This document shows positions 9,801-21,672 of a stretch of DNA of 64,000 nt, in pieces. Both the position numbers and the translations under genes were made by a program. How positions within the stretch are numbered: position 1 is the first letter of the stretch; every line of letters begins with the position of its first letter. Below the pieces are notes generated by a model. That model was not told where the DNA came from, ran no database searches, and saw only the letters and a list, made by a program, of their open reading frames with translations. Source of the DNA: Ochromonas danica (taxonomy: Eukaryota; Sar; Chrysophyceae; Chromulinales; Chromulinaceae); the NCBI GenBank assembly GCA_015146655.1, contig VKHL01000064.1, positions 62,001-126,000 on the forward strand, read 5' to 3'.

Positions 9801-11906
9801 CACCTCCTCTGCACCCCCTTTCTGCACCTCCTCGGTAGTGGTGGTCGTCTTGTTGTTGTTACCACTATTACCACCACCACTACCTCTAGTACCTCCTCCT
9901 GCTCCTCCTCCTAATGCTTTCTGTAGCTTATGGCACATGTATAGGATCTCTCTCTTACCCGTGAGGAAGACTAGCACGTGTCCAGCGGGTAGTCTTCTGT
10001 GGATAGCACACGTCTTCTTGAACACTGCTGAGAGGTAGTCACGCACCTCTGTCTTCTTAGCAAAGTGGGTAGTCACAGGGTATTGTCTTGCTTCTACCTT
10101 GAGTACAGGAGGTAATGGGGTAGGAGGAGGGAAGAGACGGGTAGAGAGGAAGTCTTCCACTCGAAGGGTAGCACTCATGATGATTAACTTAAGAGGAACC
10201 AACCCTCCTCCTCCTGCTGCTCCTGCTCCACCTCCTCCTGCTGCTGCTGCTTCTTCCAGAGCAATCTGTCTACGAAGAGGGATAGCTCTAGAGAGAAGTC
10301 CTAAGAGAAGGTCAGTGTTAGCATTTCGTTCATGTGCTTCATCTAATAGAATGACTGAATAGTGACGAAGTAGTAGATCTTCTCGCATCTCTCGTAAGAG
10401 AATACCATCTGTCATGAACTTAATCTTTGTCTCTGGACCCATGGTAGAAGCATCATAACGTATCTGATACCCTACTAGTCTACCTCCTCCTCCTCCTCCT
10501 GCTCCACCACCTCCTCCTCCTCCACCCATCTCATAATTAACTCTCTCTGCTGTAGAAGTGACAGCTACACGACGAGGTTGAGTAATACCAATGAGTCCAT
10601 AGTCAGCATAGCCTGCCTCATAGAGGAACTGTGGTATCTGCGTGGACTTACCCGATCCTGTCTCACCACAGACGACTACCACGTCATGCTGGGCGATAGC
10701 CTCCATGATCTCCTGCTCCATACCACACACTGGGAGAAGCATACGACTAGCACGAATGTCAGCAGGACGATGGACAAGGCGAGGAGCTAGTCGGGTAGTA
10801 GTGGTAGTGGTAGGAGGAGGAGGTGAGGTAGTGTTAGAGGTAGTGACTAGCACATGGCCTAAGGCATCAACAGGTAGTGCTGTCTCTTCCATATGATAGA
10901 CTGGTCCCTCATTCTCTACCTCGGAGGAGAAGGTAGTGGTAGTATCAGCAGCAGGAGGAGGAGGAGGGGTAGTAGAGTCTACCTTCGCCTTGAGTCTTTC
11001 GAATTGTAGCAAAAGGCTTTGTCCCACTGAGAGAGAAGGGCTACTACCCTTTGCCTTACCCTTGGCCTTCTTCTGTGGCTGTGGCTTCTCCTCCTCCTCC
11101 TCCTGCTCTGTGAGGCAGGAGGAGGAGGAGGAGGTGTAGAGGTACTGCCTCAGAGGCTTGCGCTTTCCTTTTCTCAGAGGAAGACGAGGCAGAGCAGAGC
11201 TTGTAGTAGAACTAGTAGTACTAGTGGTAGTAGCAGGAGGAGGGGTAGCAGTAGTAGAGAAGAGATCACTGACCACTGCTAGAGAGGTAGTAGCCTCATC
11301 ACTGTGACTACCCTCCTCTTCCTCTCCCACTGCCATAGTACTATTAGTAGTAGCAGGAGGAGGAGGAAGAGGGTATCTACCCCCCTCCACTACCTCTCCC
11401 ACTACCTCTACGTCTCCCACCACCTCTTCTTCTACCTCTTTTCTCTGTACGTATAGCAATCTCTTCTCTTCCTCTGTTAACACTATACCCGCTTTCTCTT
11501 TCTTCACTAACCATCCTAATACCTCTCTCAGAGAGGCAGTGTGTCCTAGTCTAGTAGATGTCCCAGTCATTAGCTCTCTGACGTCAGAGGGTAGAGAGTG
11601 AGACAGAATGGTAGCCAGGTAGTCCCCCTGCTTGCCTTGCCGCTCTTTACGCTTTTGAAGCTGAGCTAGACGCTTGGCAGCTTTTTTGGAGAGTTTTTTA
11701 GCCATTTCTTTGACTTCTGGGGAAGGGGTAGAGGTAGTGGTAGAGGTAGTGGTAGAGGTAGTGGTGGTAGTGGTAGAGGAGGACTTCTTCTTCTTCTTAG
11801 AGGGTAGGATAAGTAGATTACTACTATCCTCTCCTAAAGCTTGTCGTAGTTCATCACTGATTAAGGATGAAGCTGAAACTTCTTCTTCTTCTATATTCAT
11901 CATCAT
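6855..11906 (-). CDS. DHX37: DEAH-box RNA helicase, DHX37/Dhr1 (Ecm16) type
   Basis: Single exon, 1683 aa from the ATG at 11906; the frame is open further upstream but has no earlier ATG. DHX37/Dhr1 is the nucleolar helicase that releases U3 snoRNA from pre-18S rRNA in the small-subunit processome. Seen in order: a basic, Ser/Thr- and Glu-rich N-terminus; motif I GETGSGKS; TQPRRVA; motif II DEAH; SAT; VLVFLTGKREI; a Glu/Gly-rich insert of about 230 residues between the two RecA lobes; IATNVAETSITIPG; motif VI QRSGRAGRTGPG; then winged-helix, ratchet and OB-fold regions. The GHCYRLYS and LQMKALGI blocks fit DHX37 better than PRP2/16/22. It is longer than the human protein (about 1150 aa) because of poly-Gly, Glu, Ser and Thr runs from triplet expansions. 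The divergent start lies 235 bp from the next gene. Confidence 0.9.
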   Translation of the reverse strand: MMMNIEEEEVSASSLISDELRQALGEDSSNLLILPSKKKKKSSSTTTTTTSTTTSTTTSTPSPEVKEMAKKLSKKAAKRLAQLQKRKERQGKQGDYLATILSHSLPSDVRELMTGTSTRLGHTASLREVLGWLVKKEKAGIVLTEEEKRLLYVQRKEVEEEVVGDVEVVGEVVEGGRYPLPPPPATTNSTMAVGEEEEGSHSDEATTSLAVVSDLFSTTATPPPATTTSTTSSTTSSALPRLPLRKGKRKPLRQYLYTSSSSSCLTEQEEEEEKPQPQKKAKGKAKGSSPSLSVGQSLLLQFERLKAKVDSTTPPPPPAADTTTTFSSEVENEGPVYHMEETALPVDALGHVLVTTSNTTSPPPPTTTTTTRLAPRLVHRPADIRASRMLLPVCGMEQEIMEAIAQHDVVVVCGETGSGKSTQIPQFLYEAGYADYGLIGITQPRRVAVTSTAERVNYEMGGGGGGGGAGGGGGGRLVGYQIRYDASTMGPETKIKFMTDGILLREMREDLLLRHYSVILLDEAHERNANTDLLLGLLSRAIPLRRQIALEEAAAAGGGGAGAAGGGGLVPLKLIIMSATLRVEDFLSTRLFPPPTPLPPVLKVEARQYPVTTHFAKKTEVRDYLSAVFKKTCAIHRRLPAGHVLVFLTGKREILYMCHKLQKALGGGAGGGTRGSGGGNSGNNNKTTTTTEEVQKGGAEEVSGSGSGSAPDFFDGDAGELVEEERLGGDDFEIVAGGGGEGVELDFSRYGKGEGDGDLEDIDSQADIFEEEEEEEEEEGSEEDKPEQQKVEEEEKVEQQEEVVEEEEEDGNEVRQRMLAEALAAFGSTATTSTSTAPPQEKEEVPSTDPLAMEQEEVEEEEVPRLKPLIYPLYAMMPATLQAKIFSPVPPGYRLIVIATNVAETSITIPGIRYVVDAGRQKAKVHLLGSAQGGAGGGGGGGSASQYEIQWISQASADQRSGRAGRTGPGHCYRLYSAPFYHDYLPLFEEAEMMKIPLEDLVLQMKALGIVNLERFPFPTPPPLPALRQAMRLLTNLGAILPNDSSGGSGRGSGSTPSSSSSSSSATSSGSSAWNRLEEYVEQKKKALLLAQQKKQQQEQKKKEEEEGVVAVVEQEEEEQEHVPGELTVLGQEMAHYPLHPRLSKMIILAYQALVEKRRRRKEQQQQEEVEGVAQVVSLVAALAERSPFVLDDNALTKKLSSQDKEKQKRKGNSDDSEQEEEEELEEEEVVKVQKKENLLRSHPAGDALARLRALGAYIYTCYTILQEEEVAGGGGGSGSSSTVAWEKRLVQRRYRERFQKHPRMVELCTNYHLHLPTLERMVDLRSQLAHLTQQRLPPPPPPPPTTIPPSLRPPSIEEEEMLRQMILSGYCDSIARKAPPGLIVERHNKVVQQGSGGGSGNTNTTTLSRRKRYTAYLSANPDVQEALYIHPQSILYPNDPTASMPEYVVYHSLQRSRLGDTLYMMEVTAIEGSWIPEIAVDSPLLKFTPPLTTPLPQYDKVKDEVMAYTIPRYGLQRWKLAAMKKPMQEILYHTLGSGGAGGGGGGGSGSSLPLGYRKEDESIRWFARFLLEGQVFYDDSKLVQVFQSDHYQLPLHTLSSHQMHPKALSLLRALTLHKVMTRRSLEKELLNDSSGSSGSGSGSNYLVKEIQALLKTEYRPAFRSAWQQLVQKIRLQQQQQLK

Positions 11907-12109
11907 GTCATAGACTAGATTGTATTGGATGATGATTGAGATCTCATTGATTGAATGGTTGACTGTGGTGACCTTGTTTAGACAACTCGCACGCAACACA
12001 ATAATAGTTAACAACCTTAGCCTTTCCACCGCCTCATAACAATACTAGGCTGTTCACCCGCAACACAATAATATATCATATGGTCTCTGTCTCCTCTTCC
12101 ATTGCCCCA

Positions 12110-12117
12110 TATAAATA
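12110..12117 (+). promoter_or_regulatory. TATA-like box in a divergent promoter
   Basis: TATAAATA lies 25 bp before the ATG at 12142, within the 235 bp separating the helicase and the glycosyltransferase start codons. If used, the 5' leader would be almost absent. Confidence 0.35.
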
Positions 12118-12141
12118 GACTAATCAATTGAGGGGAAGGTA

Positions 12142-13257
12142 ATGATGAGTAAGACTGGTGGTAGTAGTAGTAGTAGCAGTGGTGGTAGTGATAGTAGTAT
12201 TTGGGTGAAATGTGTAGATGAGAAAGAAGGACGTCTCTATTGGTATAATACCTTAACAGGTGCTTCACTTTGGACTTCACCTGATGATAACAATGAACTA
12301 GTAGTAGAAGAAAGAGATCGAATAGCTGTTATTGTTCCTTTCCGAGACTTACATGCTCAACAACAAAGATTACAACAACTAAAACAATTCATCCCAGAGA
12401 TGACCAAGTTTCTCTTACAAGGAGAGGTACCTTTCAAACTGTATATCATTGAACAGAGTAATGATGGAAGGAAATTCAATCGTGGCAAGTTATTAAATGT
12501 TGGATTTCTTCTAGCTGTACAAGATAGAGCAACAGTGTTTATCTTTCATGATGTTGATCTATTACCTTCGAGAGATCTCTTACCTTTCTATACGAAGGTA
12601 CCCACTAATGGACCTGTACATATTGCTAAGAGATGGGATCGATATAATAAGAATAATCGATATTTTGGAGGGATTGCTGTCTTTAGTCAGGAGGGATATG
12701 AGCGAATTAATGGCTATCCTAACAACTATTGGGGTAAGACTCTCTGACTCCTCCCTGCTTTTGCTTTTGCTTTTGTCCTCCATGACTAGACTAACCAACG
12801 GGATGGGATGGAATGGAATGGGATGGGTTGACTTGGTTGGGACAGGATGGGGTGGAGAAGATGACGAGCTACGCAATCGCATTGAAGCAGTAAGTCTTTT
12901 CTTCTTGTCTCACCATGCCAAGTAGCAACGATTATGACCCATCACAATGCTACCTTCTACTAGACAGGGACGGTGATCTCCAGTGAGCCACGGGTTGGTC
13001 AGATCTATGACATGGAGCAGAAGGGTTTGGAGGAGAAGCTGGCCGAGCTGCGAGCACAACCAGAGATCAAATGCATGCACAAGAAGGAATTGCTCACAGA
13101 GCACGAGGCGACATGGCGGAGCAATGGGTTGACTTCCTTTGCTCGAGAAGAGCACTACAAAGTCATCAAAGCCGAGTCACTCACCCCCTATGCCCTCAAA
13201 GTCACAGTCGATCTAAGTCTGAATGGTCACTGGACAGACCAGAAGTGTGTGGAGTAG
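12142..13257 (+). CDS. WW domain fused to a beta-1,4-galactosyltransferase-like (GT7) domain
   Basis: Three exons: 12142-12733, 12846-12889 and 12964-13257, giving 309 aa; introns of 112 and 74 bp are GT-AG and phase is kept. Residues 21-47 form a WW domain (W21, YWYN, W44, P47), a binder of proline-rich peptides. From about residue 55 it matches GT7 enzymes: VIVPFRD, NRGKLLNVGF, the metal-binding FHDVDLLP (DVD equals the DxD motif), YFGGIAVFS, and the NYWG-WGGEDDE block assembled across exons 1 and 2. The tail GLTSF...TVDL matches the family end. GT7 enzymes transfer galactose or GalNAc from UDP-sugar, normally in the Golgi lumen. No signal peptide or membrane anchor is visible; the Ser/Gly-rich start (an ATG-ATG pair) leads straight into the WW domain. 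Confidence 0.85.
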
Positions 13258-13386
13258 CAAGAGAAACCAAGAGAAGAGTAGCACTAGTAATAGTCTAGAG
13301 ATACTGTATAGAAAGGGACATTAAACAAGATCTTATTATAACTATTAGTTCGTTCTCTTTGGTCTAACTACTGTTAGCATGGACGA

Positions 13387-16300
13387 TTACTTCCACTCAG
13401 CGGAATAAATGTTATTCTGTAGCTTTTGTACACCATCGTAAGCACTTCCAGTCCAGTCATGAATAGCCTTCATGACCAGTCCTTCCATATGCTTGGCAGC
13501 TTGCATATCGCTGAGATCGGGTGAGAAGCGCTCTCGTAGTTTTTCAAGGACATCTTCTCTGTAAAGAAAGCATGGCAAATCAGCATCTGCATAGCTCGCC
13601 ACTATGCAGCAGATGATGTCTCGGATTTTGCGAACCGCCAGATAGGCCTGCACAGTGAGTGACAGGTAGTGACGGAAAGCCTCCGACTTGTCTCCACCTA
13701 TGAATATTTCACGATCATCGTTTTATTACATCACAGCAATAGGCTATTTAAATCGTGTGTAGAATAACTCACCTAACAAATCCACCATTTCTTTAGACAA
13801 TTTGAATGGAGCAGCTTCAAAGCCAAGATTTCCACCTGGAGAGATGCCCAGAATAAATCCAAAATCGATATGAACAATGTGACCGTCCGAGTCAATTAGA
13901 ATATTGCCATTGTGGCGGTCCTTAACATGAAGAAGGTAGCACAGAATTGAGTATCCAGCTAAGCTTTTGACAAAGTTCATTTGGGCATTGAGGAAGGTTG
14001 AGCTGCCCTTAATACCGAACTGGGTAGTAAAGTATTGCAACAAAGTCTTGTAGCCTGCCTTGCCCAGTTGATCACGACTGTGTACATTAGCGACTACCTC
14101 AATAATCCCACCCAAAGCCATCTTCTCTCCAACTCGAGTCGACAAAACATGATAAGGTATTAAATGCACATCTAGACCACAATGTTGGAACCAATTTAGC
14201 ATCACCCGCATGACTTGCAAAGTTAGAACATCTTGTCGGCAATCATCATTTGTCTTGAAGATACATGCTTGCCATTTGCCTGCTATTGATGTGGCAGAGG
14301 CAATCGACCCACTATCGTCGTCAAAACCAGAACTTTTTTTCTTCTTTCTAAGAGTCTTTTTACTAGGAGAAGAGGGGGTCACCGAGATTTCTTGTTGTGA
14401 GAGCTGCTGCGATTGCTGAATTTTCTTTGGTGCATTGAAGAAAGAAGCTTGTGCGGAAGTTTCATGTGTCAATCTTTTTCCAATTCCAACCCTCGTCTTG
14501 CTTCTGAGAATAATGCTGTCGGAGTCTATCTCCTTTTTATCTGTTTGGGGTTGATCCATAGTTTTAGTGTTGTCCTTAACCGGGCTGTCGTCATCTTTTT
14601 CTTCTTCTTCAGCGGGAAGCAGAATACGATATCGCTTAGGACTGCCATTCTTTGTCGGCGTTCTCTTAGGTTGACCCACAGTGTCAAAAGCAAAATTGGT
14701 ATTTAATGGTGCCAACTCGGGAAGGCCAGCTTTGCTCTGAAGAGATTGTTGCAGGACACAATTGGGTCCTTTCCATGGCATAACATAGAAACTCAACAAG
14801 AATGGGCATTTCGCAGCTGATTGCATTGGTTTTCCATTTTTAATATCGATTTCTGAAATCAAAGCATGGAAGTCAGTGGGAAGAAAGGTATTGGATGGAA
14901 TGGCCACATCTTTTAGTTGATTGTAAATATACTCCTTGTGCAATGCTTTGTCAGGGATGGCGAAAAGCTCAGATGACAATCCAACAATCCTCTGAAAGAA
15001 ATCAAACTGTCTCACGATATACTGACGGAAACTGTTGGGCAATGCAGACATTAGTGAATTATATAGGTTGTCGCAAATCGTGGGCAAAGGATCAATGCCA
15101 TTAAGCTGCCGGCAAAATCCATAACGATGACGTTTCGAGAGAGAACTATCAGTCGAATGCAGAGCAACTTGTCCACTCTTCATTTCTGTTTGAAGTAGAT
15201 ATAGCAGTCGATAACAAACTTGAAGATCCTTACCAGCCAGTTGAATCAGATGGTTAAAGACTACACCAAAACTATCTCTTCGTAGAAGCTGGATAATTTG
15301 CGGGAGATAGAACAAGATGTCCCCGGCTCGATATTTGGGCAATAGATGCTTGAGTAGTTTTGCCATGGCTGGCAGTCGAAATATCTCATTATCATCGCCA
15401 TTCTGGTTGATATGACCCAGTCCATGTCTGGATAATAAACTAAGCAGCACATGCAATGGTAGCAACTCATCAGAAGAGTGATATGCAATTTTCTCCAATA
15501 ATTCTGCTTTATGAGCATTGCTCATGTTGGTGTTTCTTAAAAGTTGGTGAAATGCAACCTCCACACAATGATAAGAAATTTCGCGGCGAGTAGACAGGGA
15601 CAACTCTGAGGTTCGAGCAAGAGATTGTGTGAAAGCTGCAATGTAACTAAATCCCTTCTTCCTCCCATCTTGAGAAGCTAAAGTAGGGTAAATAGTCTGC
15701 AGAAGATATGCAGCTCTAGGGAAGATTATCCAAGTTGCTTGTACAGCTTGCTTGAAGGCCTTCACATTTTCCACATAATCTTTGATGTCTATCCAACTCT
15801 CAAGCTTCGCAATATCTTGTAATGCACATTTAAGAAAAATGTTCTCATGGTAATGATTGAGGAGAAATCTGGCAGACAGAAAGTCGATACGCTCTTGAAT
15901 GAAAAACACAATAGCCGTCAAGATGCCTGAAGATGACAAAAGATGGCTTGCTTTCTTCTTGTTACTAATCAAATTCGATCCTTTCGAAATACCAAAAGCT
16001 AGGCTTCTTTGGTTATTGAGGATCGATTGCATGTCAGAAGATGCAATCAACACAGGCCAATCACTGGGAAGATATTCTCTAGTATAAATATTTCCTGTCT
16101 GACTCTGGCTTGTTATCTTCTTGTATATATTACCATACTTGCAGAGACGGACAAAGAGTTCGATATGAGCCGCTAAAGGACTACAGTACGCTGAAGATAC
16201 AGTGTGGCTTTTCCGAGAATTTATTAGACGGTTGCTTGTTGATATGGGCGGGTCATTCTCTGAGACTACGGAAGAGGTTGAATTAGTGTTGTTGCCGCCA

Positions 16301-19300
16301 TTGTGGTTGTGCGCTACTTTATCATAGAGCTCCCCATTACGATGATAATCAACATAGTAATGTTTCACATCATTCAAAAGCTCATCCAGAATATTGACAT
16401 AGCAAGACACTTCTTGTCCAGCAAAAGAAACAGTACCTTCATCTATTCGTTTTCTAACCTGAGTATTTTCATCATTGTAGATATGTCCAAGCTCCATATC
16501 CATCGAGAAGAGGTGAAATAATGCCAGGAGAATATTTTCCCGCAAGATGCGGACATTATTGATGCCGATCTCGCTTTGATAAATATGATGCTGACGAAAC
16601 AACTTCAACCCAAGATGCAATAGCGATAAAAGTGGCAACCTCTCGATATCACAACTATTGATCAAGACATTATACTCAAAGAGCAGATTGCAAGTGGTTT
16701 GAACAAGATCGTGGCATCCTATGTAGACTTGGATATGATTGCCATCCACAAGACGAGAGATAAAGTTGATATATTTTTGAATATTAGCCGCGTAGGTCAT
16801 TTGTTGTCGGGTGATCAACCTCGCTAATGTATCTTTCAAAATGCTGATAAGGTAGGGTATAATATAGCTGTGATATTTCGGAAAATGTGAGTAAATCTGC
16901 TCAGTGGCACTGGTAAGAGCAGACATCATCTCGTAATCTCGACAGCAAACAACACTGTGTAACGACAAGGTATCCAAGACCAAAAGAATATTATCCAAAA
17001 TAATCTTCTCTCCAGCTTGTTGGCTTTGGCTGGAGCCAGGAACAGCCGCCTCTAGAACTTTCTTATTCAACAGCACAAGCAATGCAGAAGCCTGTGTTAA
17101 GCTGTCCACAATTAATGAACTAGCATTAGCTTTGTCTTTCAACTGGGAAGGTATGTCTGAGCATGTATTGTAAATAAAGACCTCCAAGTTGTAAACATCT
17201 GCTTCTTGAGTTTGGTTTGAATTGTTTATCATTGCTTGCTGATGCCTTTTCGCAGCCTTCTCTACTGATCCTAAGAGTTGAACCAAGCTTGTGGACTCTT
17301 TCTTCGACATTTGCACATCATCAATGACAGGATCAGCTATTGTTGATAAGGCGGAAAAATGAGAGCCATTGTTCCCTTCTGAGATAACTTTCAGTTGCTT
17401 TTGACCTTTAAATAGACCAACTAATTCCTTATTGATGCGCTTGGCAGCTTTTCTTCGAGCTTTATCGAGAACATTTTCCCTGCTTGCGGCTGCACCAACA
17501 GCAACGAAATTAGATTGTGGATTGTCATAGTTGCTCTCACCTAAGTTATTCCCTGTCTTGGACTCTGCTTGATAGAGATGGTAAACGGGAGTTTGAGAGC
17601 TCAGCAATTCTTCAGCTAGGTTCATAGCGAGCGAATCAGAAGAAAGGGAAGGAGCACTGGAGTTGTTATGAATTAAAGAGCGGAAATGATTGACAAAGGA
17701 AGTCAGTATTGTGTTTCTCAAAGGAACAGCAGAATCAATACTTAAGAAATGATAAAGAAACAAGAAATAGCTCAAGCTTGTTGAGAAAAGACTTTCCTCG
17801 TTTTGTGGGATGATAGTTGCAGGTAGATATTTCTTCAAAGAAGTCAGAATATGAAAAGTTGCCTGATAATCCAAGGAAAACAGGTCAATGGTTGCTCTGT
17901 TGCCTAACTCATCATATTGATCGTCCCCAAGAGAAGAATCGTCAGCATTACTGTCATTGTCAGCGATACTACGATATCTGCCTGACGGGTCGAATAAATG
18001 AGCATTCAGAGATATCATTTTGGTATATTCTCTTTCCAATTTTGTCAAATTAGCAAATAGCTGGAAAGAAACACTATTACTTTCTCCATTCGGAGAAGCC
18101 ATCGTGTTATTGAATGTGAGCAACCAGCCTTGTGATTTGGTCAGAATAGTGAAACTATCGATGCAAACGTTTTGCACTTCATCTTCATCGTGAATGCACC
18201 TGTTAAAGGGAAAGGATGAGAGAGGGTGATTGATATTCAATTATGTCGTCTACCTTTCTAACAAGAAGAGTGCTTGTTGATTTAGAAAGTGTCTTAACTG
18301 ATCGATCGGCCAATATCTTGGTTGACTCATTTTGTAGTCATTGCCGACGATATTGTATTCAATGTTCTCTACACTCATTCCTTCTTGAATTGATCCCCCA
18401 ACCATTTCTTCGAGACTATAAGCGTATTCTAAGAGAAGAAAATCATTTGAGCAAACAGAAATCGACTCAAACTCATTGAATTACCTGGTCGAATAGCTTC
18501 AGCAACCGACTGTGCACCACTGTGGAGGTCAGAAGACTGTTGCCGAGCAAAGTAATAGTTAATGCAATCAATCCATATTTGCTTTCCTTTCTCTATGATC
18601 GCTGAAAGCGTTGATCTGTAGATCAGTAATACATCCATGATGAGTGAGTGAATAACATTAGAAAAGATTTCTTGTGTATCACTTACTTCTTGCTACTATT
18701 ATGCACATAAGGTAGATCGTGAGCATATCCAATGAGATTGCGTATATCCAAGCTAACTTCTAATCTGGTGAATTCAATGTATTGAAGGACTGCATGATAC
18801 AGTATTTGATGGGGAAGCAGACCATTTGTTGGGAAGCAGGCATAACGATAAATATACTTGCTTATCTTGGCATTTATATTCTTTGCAATGAAAGATTGAA
18901 GAAAGGAGTCGTTGAAATAGATCTCGTCAACAATATCAGAGGATTGTGATATATTCATCAGCTTTCCAAACAGGATAGGAAAAGTATAAAATGATAATTT
19001 CTGGACATTGATTTGAATCGTTCGAACTATTTGCACAACATGGACATCTTCTCCTTCTTTAGCTGTGCTATGCTTGACATCGTAGTCTTGATAAAGCTTG
19101 AAGAGAAGTAAATATATCCACAGTCGAACTGTGGCGATATTATTACTGATATTATTGGGCAAATTGTCTTTGTTGGAGATATCGTGCTGACTGAGCAAAT
19201 GCAAGGTAATTCTATATATTTTTTCGTTGATAGTAACCAACAGATGAAGTAGATTGTGGAGAGCTAGCAGAACTTCTTGGTATACTTCAGGGGATGGTTG

Positions 19301-21672
19301 ATAAAGGCTGTGGTGACTGTCGTAAACGGTAAAATATACTTGTAGTAGGGAAGTAAAGCTCGTCATAACACGATGATGAAGTTGTACCAAGTAGGACTTC
19401 ATCAGACTGTATTGAATGCTAGAAGTGAGAATTTTTGTCAACACAGTTGTTATTCCAGTCGAAAGACCGTTGCTACGATGCAGACACAATTGTATTTCCT
19501 GTGATAGAACATCAGCATCCGAGGAAATCGCAGCATTTGCTCCATTGCGCGCTCTTGAAAATATCTTAATAGCTGAAGGTGTTGCACAGAGTGTGTCAAA
19601 TACATTACTAACGCAGCTCTCTAAACCGATCATAAGTCGATTAGAAAGCTCAAGCAGTTGTTCCTGGAAGGTGGTGGTGGAGTTGCGACTTCTCAACTCA
19701 ATCACCACAATAAGCTGACGGATGATGGTATGAATCAACTTGCTCTTATGAATGGTTGTTAGAAACTGATCCAGCTCTTGATAAATATAATTATCAATCG
19801 TAACATCAGAAACGTAGAATTCGTCTCTTTCTTGAGAGGCTGCAATATCATCATGACGCGGAATGTGTGATTCAGCAACAAGCATTGCTTTTAGAAAAAT
19901 TCCTATGAACTCCAATGCAATGTTGGCATCCTCGGTAATGACAGAAGATGTGAGTTGATCCCCACGCGAGCATGATAATGTGATGGTCTCACATACATGA
20001 TGAACAAGTATCATACAAGAGCTTCTCCCCTTTAAAATCGAGTAGTCCTGCTCATAAAGCATGAATCAGTCAAATTATGATGAGAAAGAGCATAAAACAA
20101 TTAGATGACCTTATGAAGAATGGAAACAAGCTTGCTAACAAAGCTTCCCACAATTTCCAGAGCAGAAATCCCGTCAAGTTCAATGCTATGAAAGACCCAA
20201 ATTATTCGGCGGAATAACAAGTATCAATACAGAGAATATGCGTACCGATTAGACTCATCAGCAGGAATATGAGCATCCAAAGTCAACGCCGATGCAAATT
20301 CCGCCTAAAAAGAGGAAGTGGGTCATTGAAAGAGTGTTTTGCATGAAATAATGTAGATAAGATACCCCAAAGAAGAGCTGACAACAAAACTTGGCCACGG
20401 CAGCAGCTCCACTTGAGTGACTCTCGTACGCATAACTATCGGCCTCCTTAACACTAATGCTCAAGTAAACATCCAGGACCTCTTCGATTTCTCTTAGCAA
20501 AGCCAAATCAGCCAAGGAAGGGTCGAGTTTGGCAAGGGTTGCAGAACTTTGAGTGGTGATGCAGCTCAGTATATACTGTCGAACGCAAGCTACAACGCGA
20601 GTGGTGGGAACTTGATTGAAATATTTCACAAGATTCTATCCAGTAATTCATTGTTAGATCAACTTATAGCAAGATATCATCTATTAGACTCAAAATTGCA
20701 TGCTCCTACCTGACATATATAATCCGCAGAATCGGTACCAAAGGTTGATGCTTTTGCTAATACTGCCAAAGCAGTTTTATTTAAGGATGAAGCGCCAATT
20801 TTATCCTCACAAACAAGAACGATCATGGCACATTCATTACACTGTAAAGCGTCGCGATGAAACTTTTCAAACAGATCGATTGATGGATCCGTGATTGCAA
20901 TCATTTGATTCAATAATGTGCGACATACTAACAAAGCTTTCATAGATATCATAGTTGCTCTTTGATTAGAAAAGGGGACACAAAGCCTATCAGTTATTTC
21001 AAAAGACAATAGATGAAAGAATGATCAGAAAATATATGAAGACTAATTAACCTTAACTTACCCTATAATTCCTTTGACAACTTCAATAATTTCACTGGAT
21101 AGTGTTAACCAATTAAAATTGGTTGTAATAGCAATAGTATGTAATAGTTCTTGTAACATAAGAAGCTTAATATCTCGATTGTTATTATCGTTATTACTAT
21201 TGTCATTAGGACCCTCTTTCTTCTCCTCCTCTCCTTCTCCTCCTCTAGTAGTGGAGGAGGAAGAGGATGATGATAGTAATCCTTGATAAAGATCAGTCAC
21301 CTTCTGTGTTAGGAAAGCAGCAACAGCTTCTTTATTCTCTTCTTCTAAGATAGGAAGAAGATGCTGAAGGAATAAAATAGCAAATCCCGATTCACAAGCA
21401 TTAATCCATAATAGATTATTAACATTCATTTCTTCTAGGAAATGAATTAAATGAAGCATGACTTCTCCTTTCAATTCAAGATGATCATTCATCATTTTCA
21501 TGAGAAGGAATAAAAGACGCTGAGAGATTTCAGAATAACAAATAGATAATTGAATTGGTAAGACAAGATGAAGAATACGTTGACCATATTCCATGGTGAA
21601 ATGAGAGGACGGAATCTTTAATGAGACAACATGATCGTTGATCATGTTGCTTGTTGTCTCGAAGAGGGACAT
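13387..21672 (-). CDS. PI4KA: Phosphatidylinositol 4-kinase III alpha (PI4KA/STT4)
   Basis: Ten exons, in transcription order 21672-21062, 20986-20710, 20635-20366, 20304-20246, 20185-20110, 20047-18687, 18615-18485, 18428-18254, 18199-13773 and 13697-13387, giving 2565 aa. All nine introns are 54-75 bp GT-AG and every junction keeps phase. PI4KA makes PI4P at the plasma membrane. The C-terminal kinase domain is unmistakable: CIFKTNDDCRQDVLTLQVM, LIPYHVLSTRVGEKMALGG, the catalytic loop VKDRHNGNIL and the DFG-type HIDFGFILGISPGGNLGFE. The preceding 500 residues contain the helical (PIK) domain and a low-complexity segment at about 14330-14640. The long N-terminal region is helical, with little recognisable sequence, as usual in this family. 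It is longer than human (2102 aa) or yeast (1900 aa) proteins. The 4.4-kb exon has no intron, whereas the 5' third has many. Confidence 0.9.

Noticed and set aside
11907-12029. An N-terminal extension of the DHX37 frame starting with a non-ATG codon.
   Set aside because: No ATG exists upstream of 11906, and the extra residues look like leader sequence.
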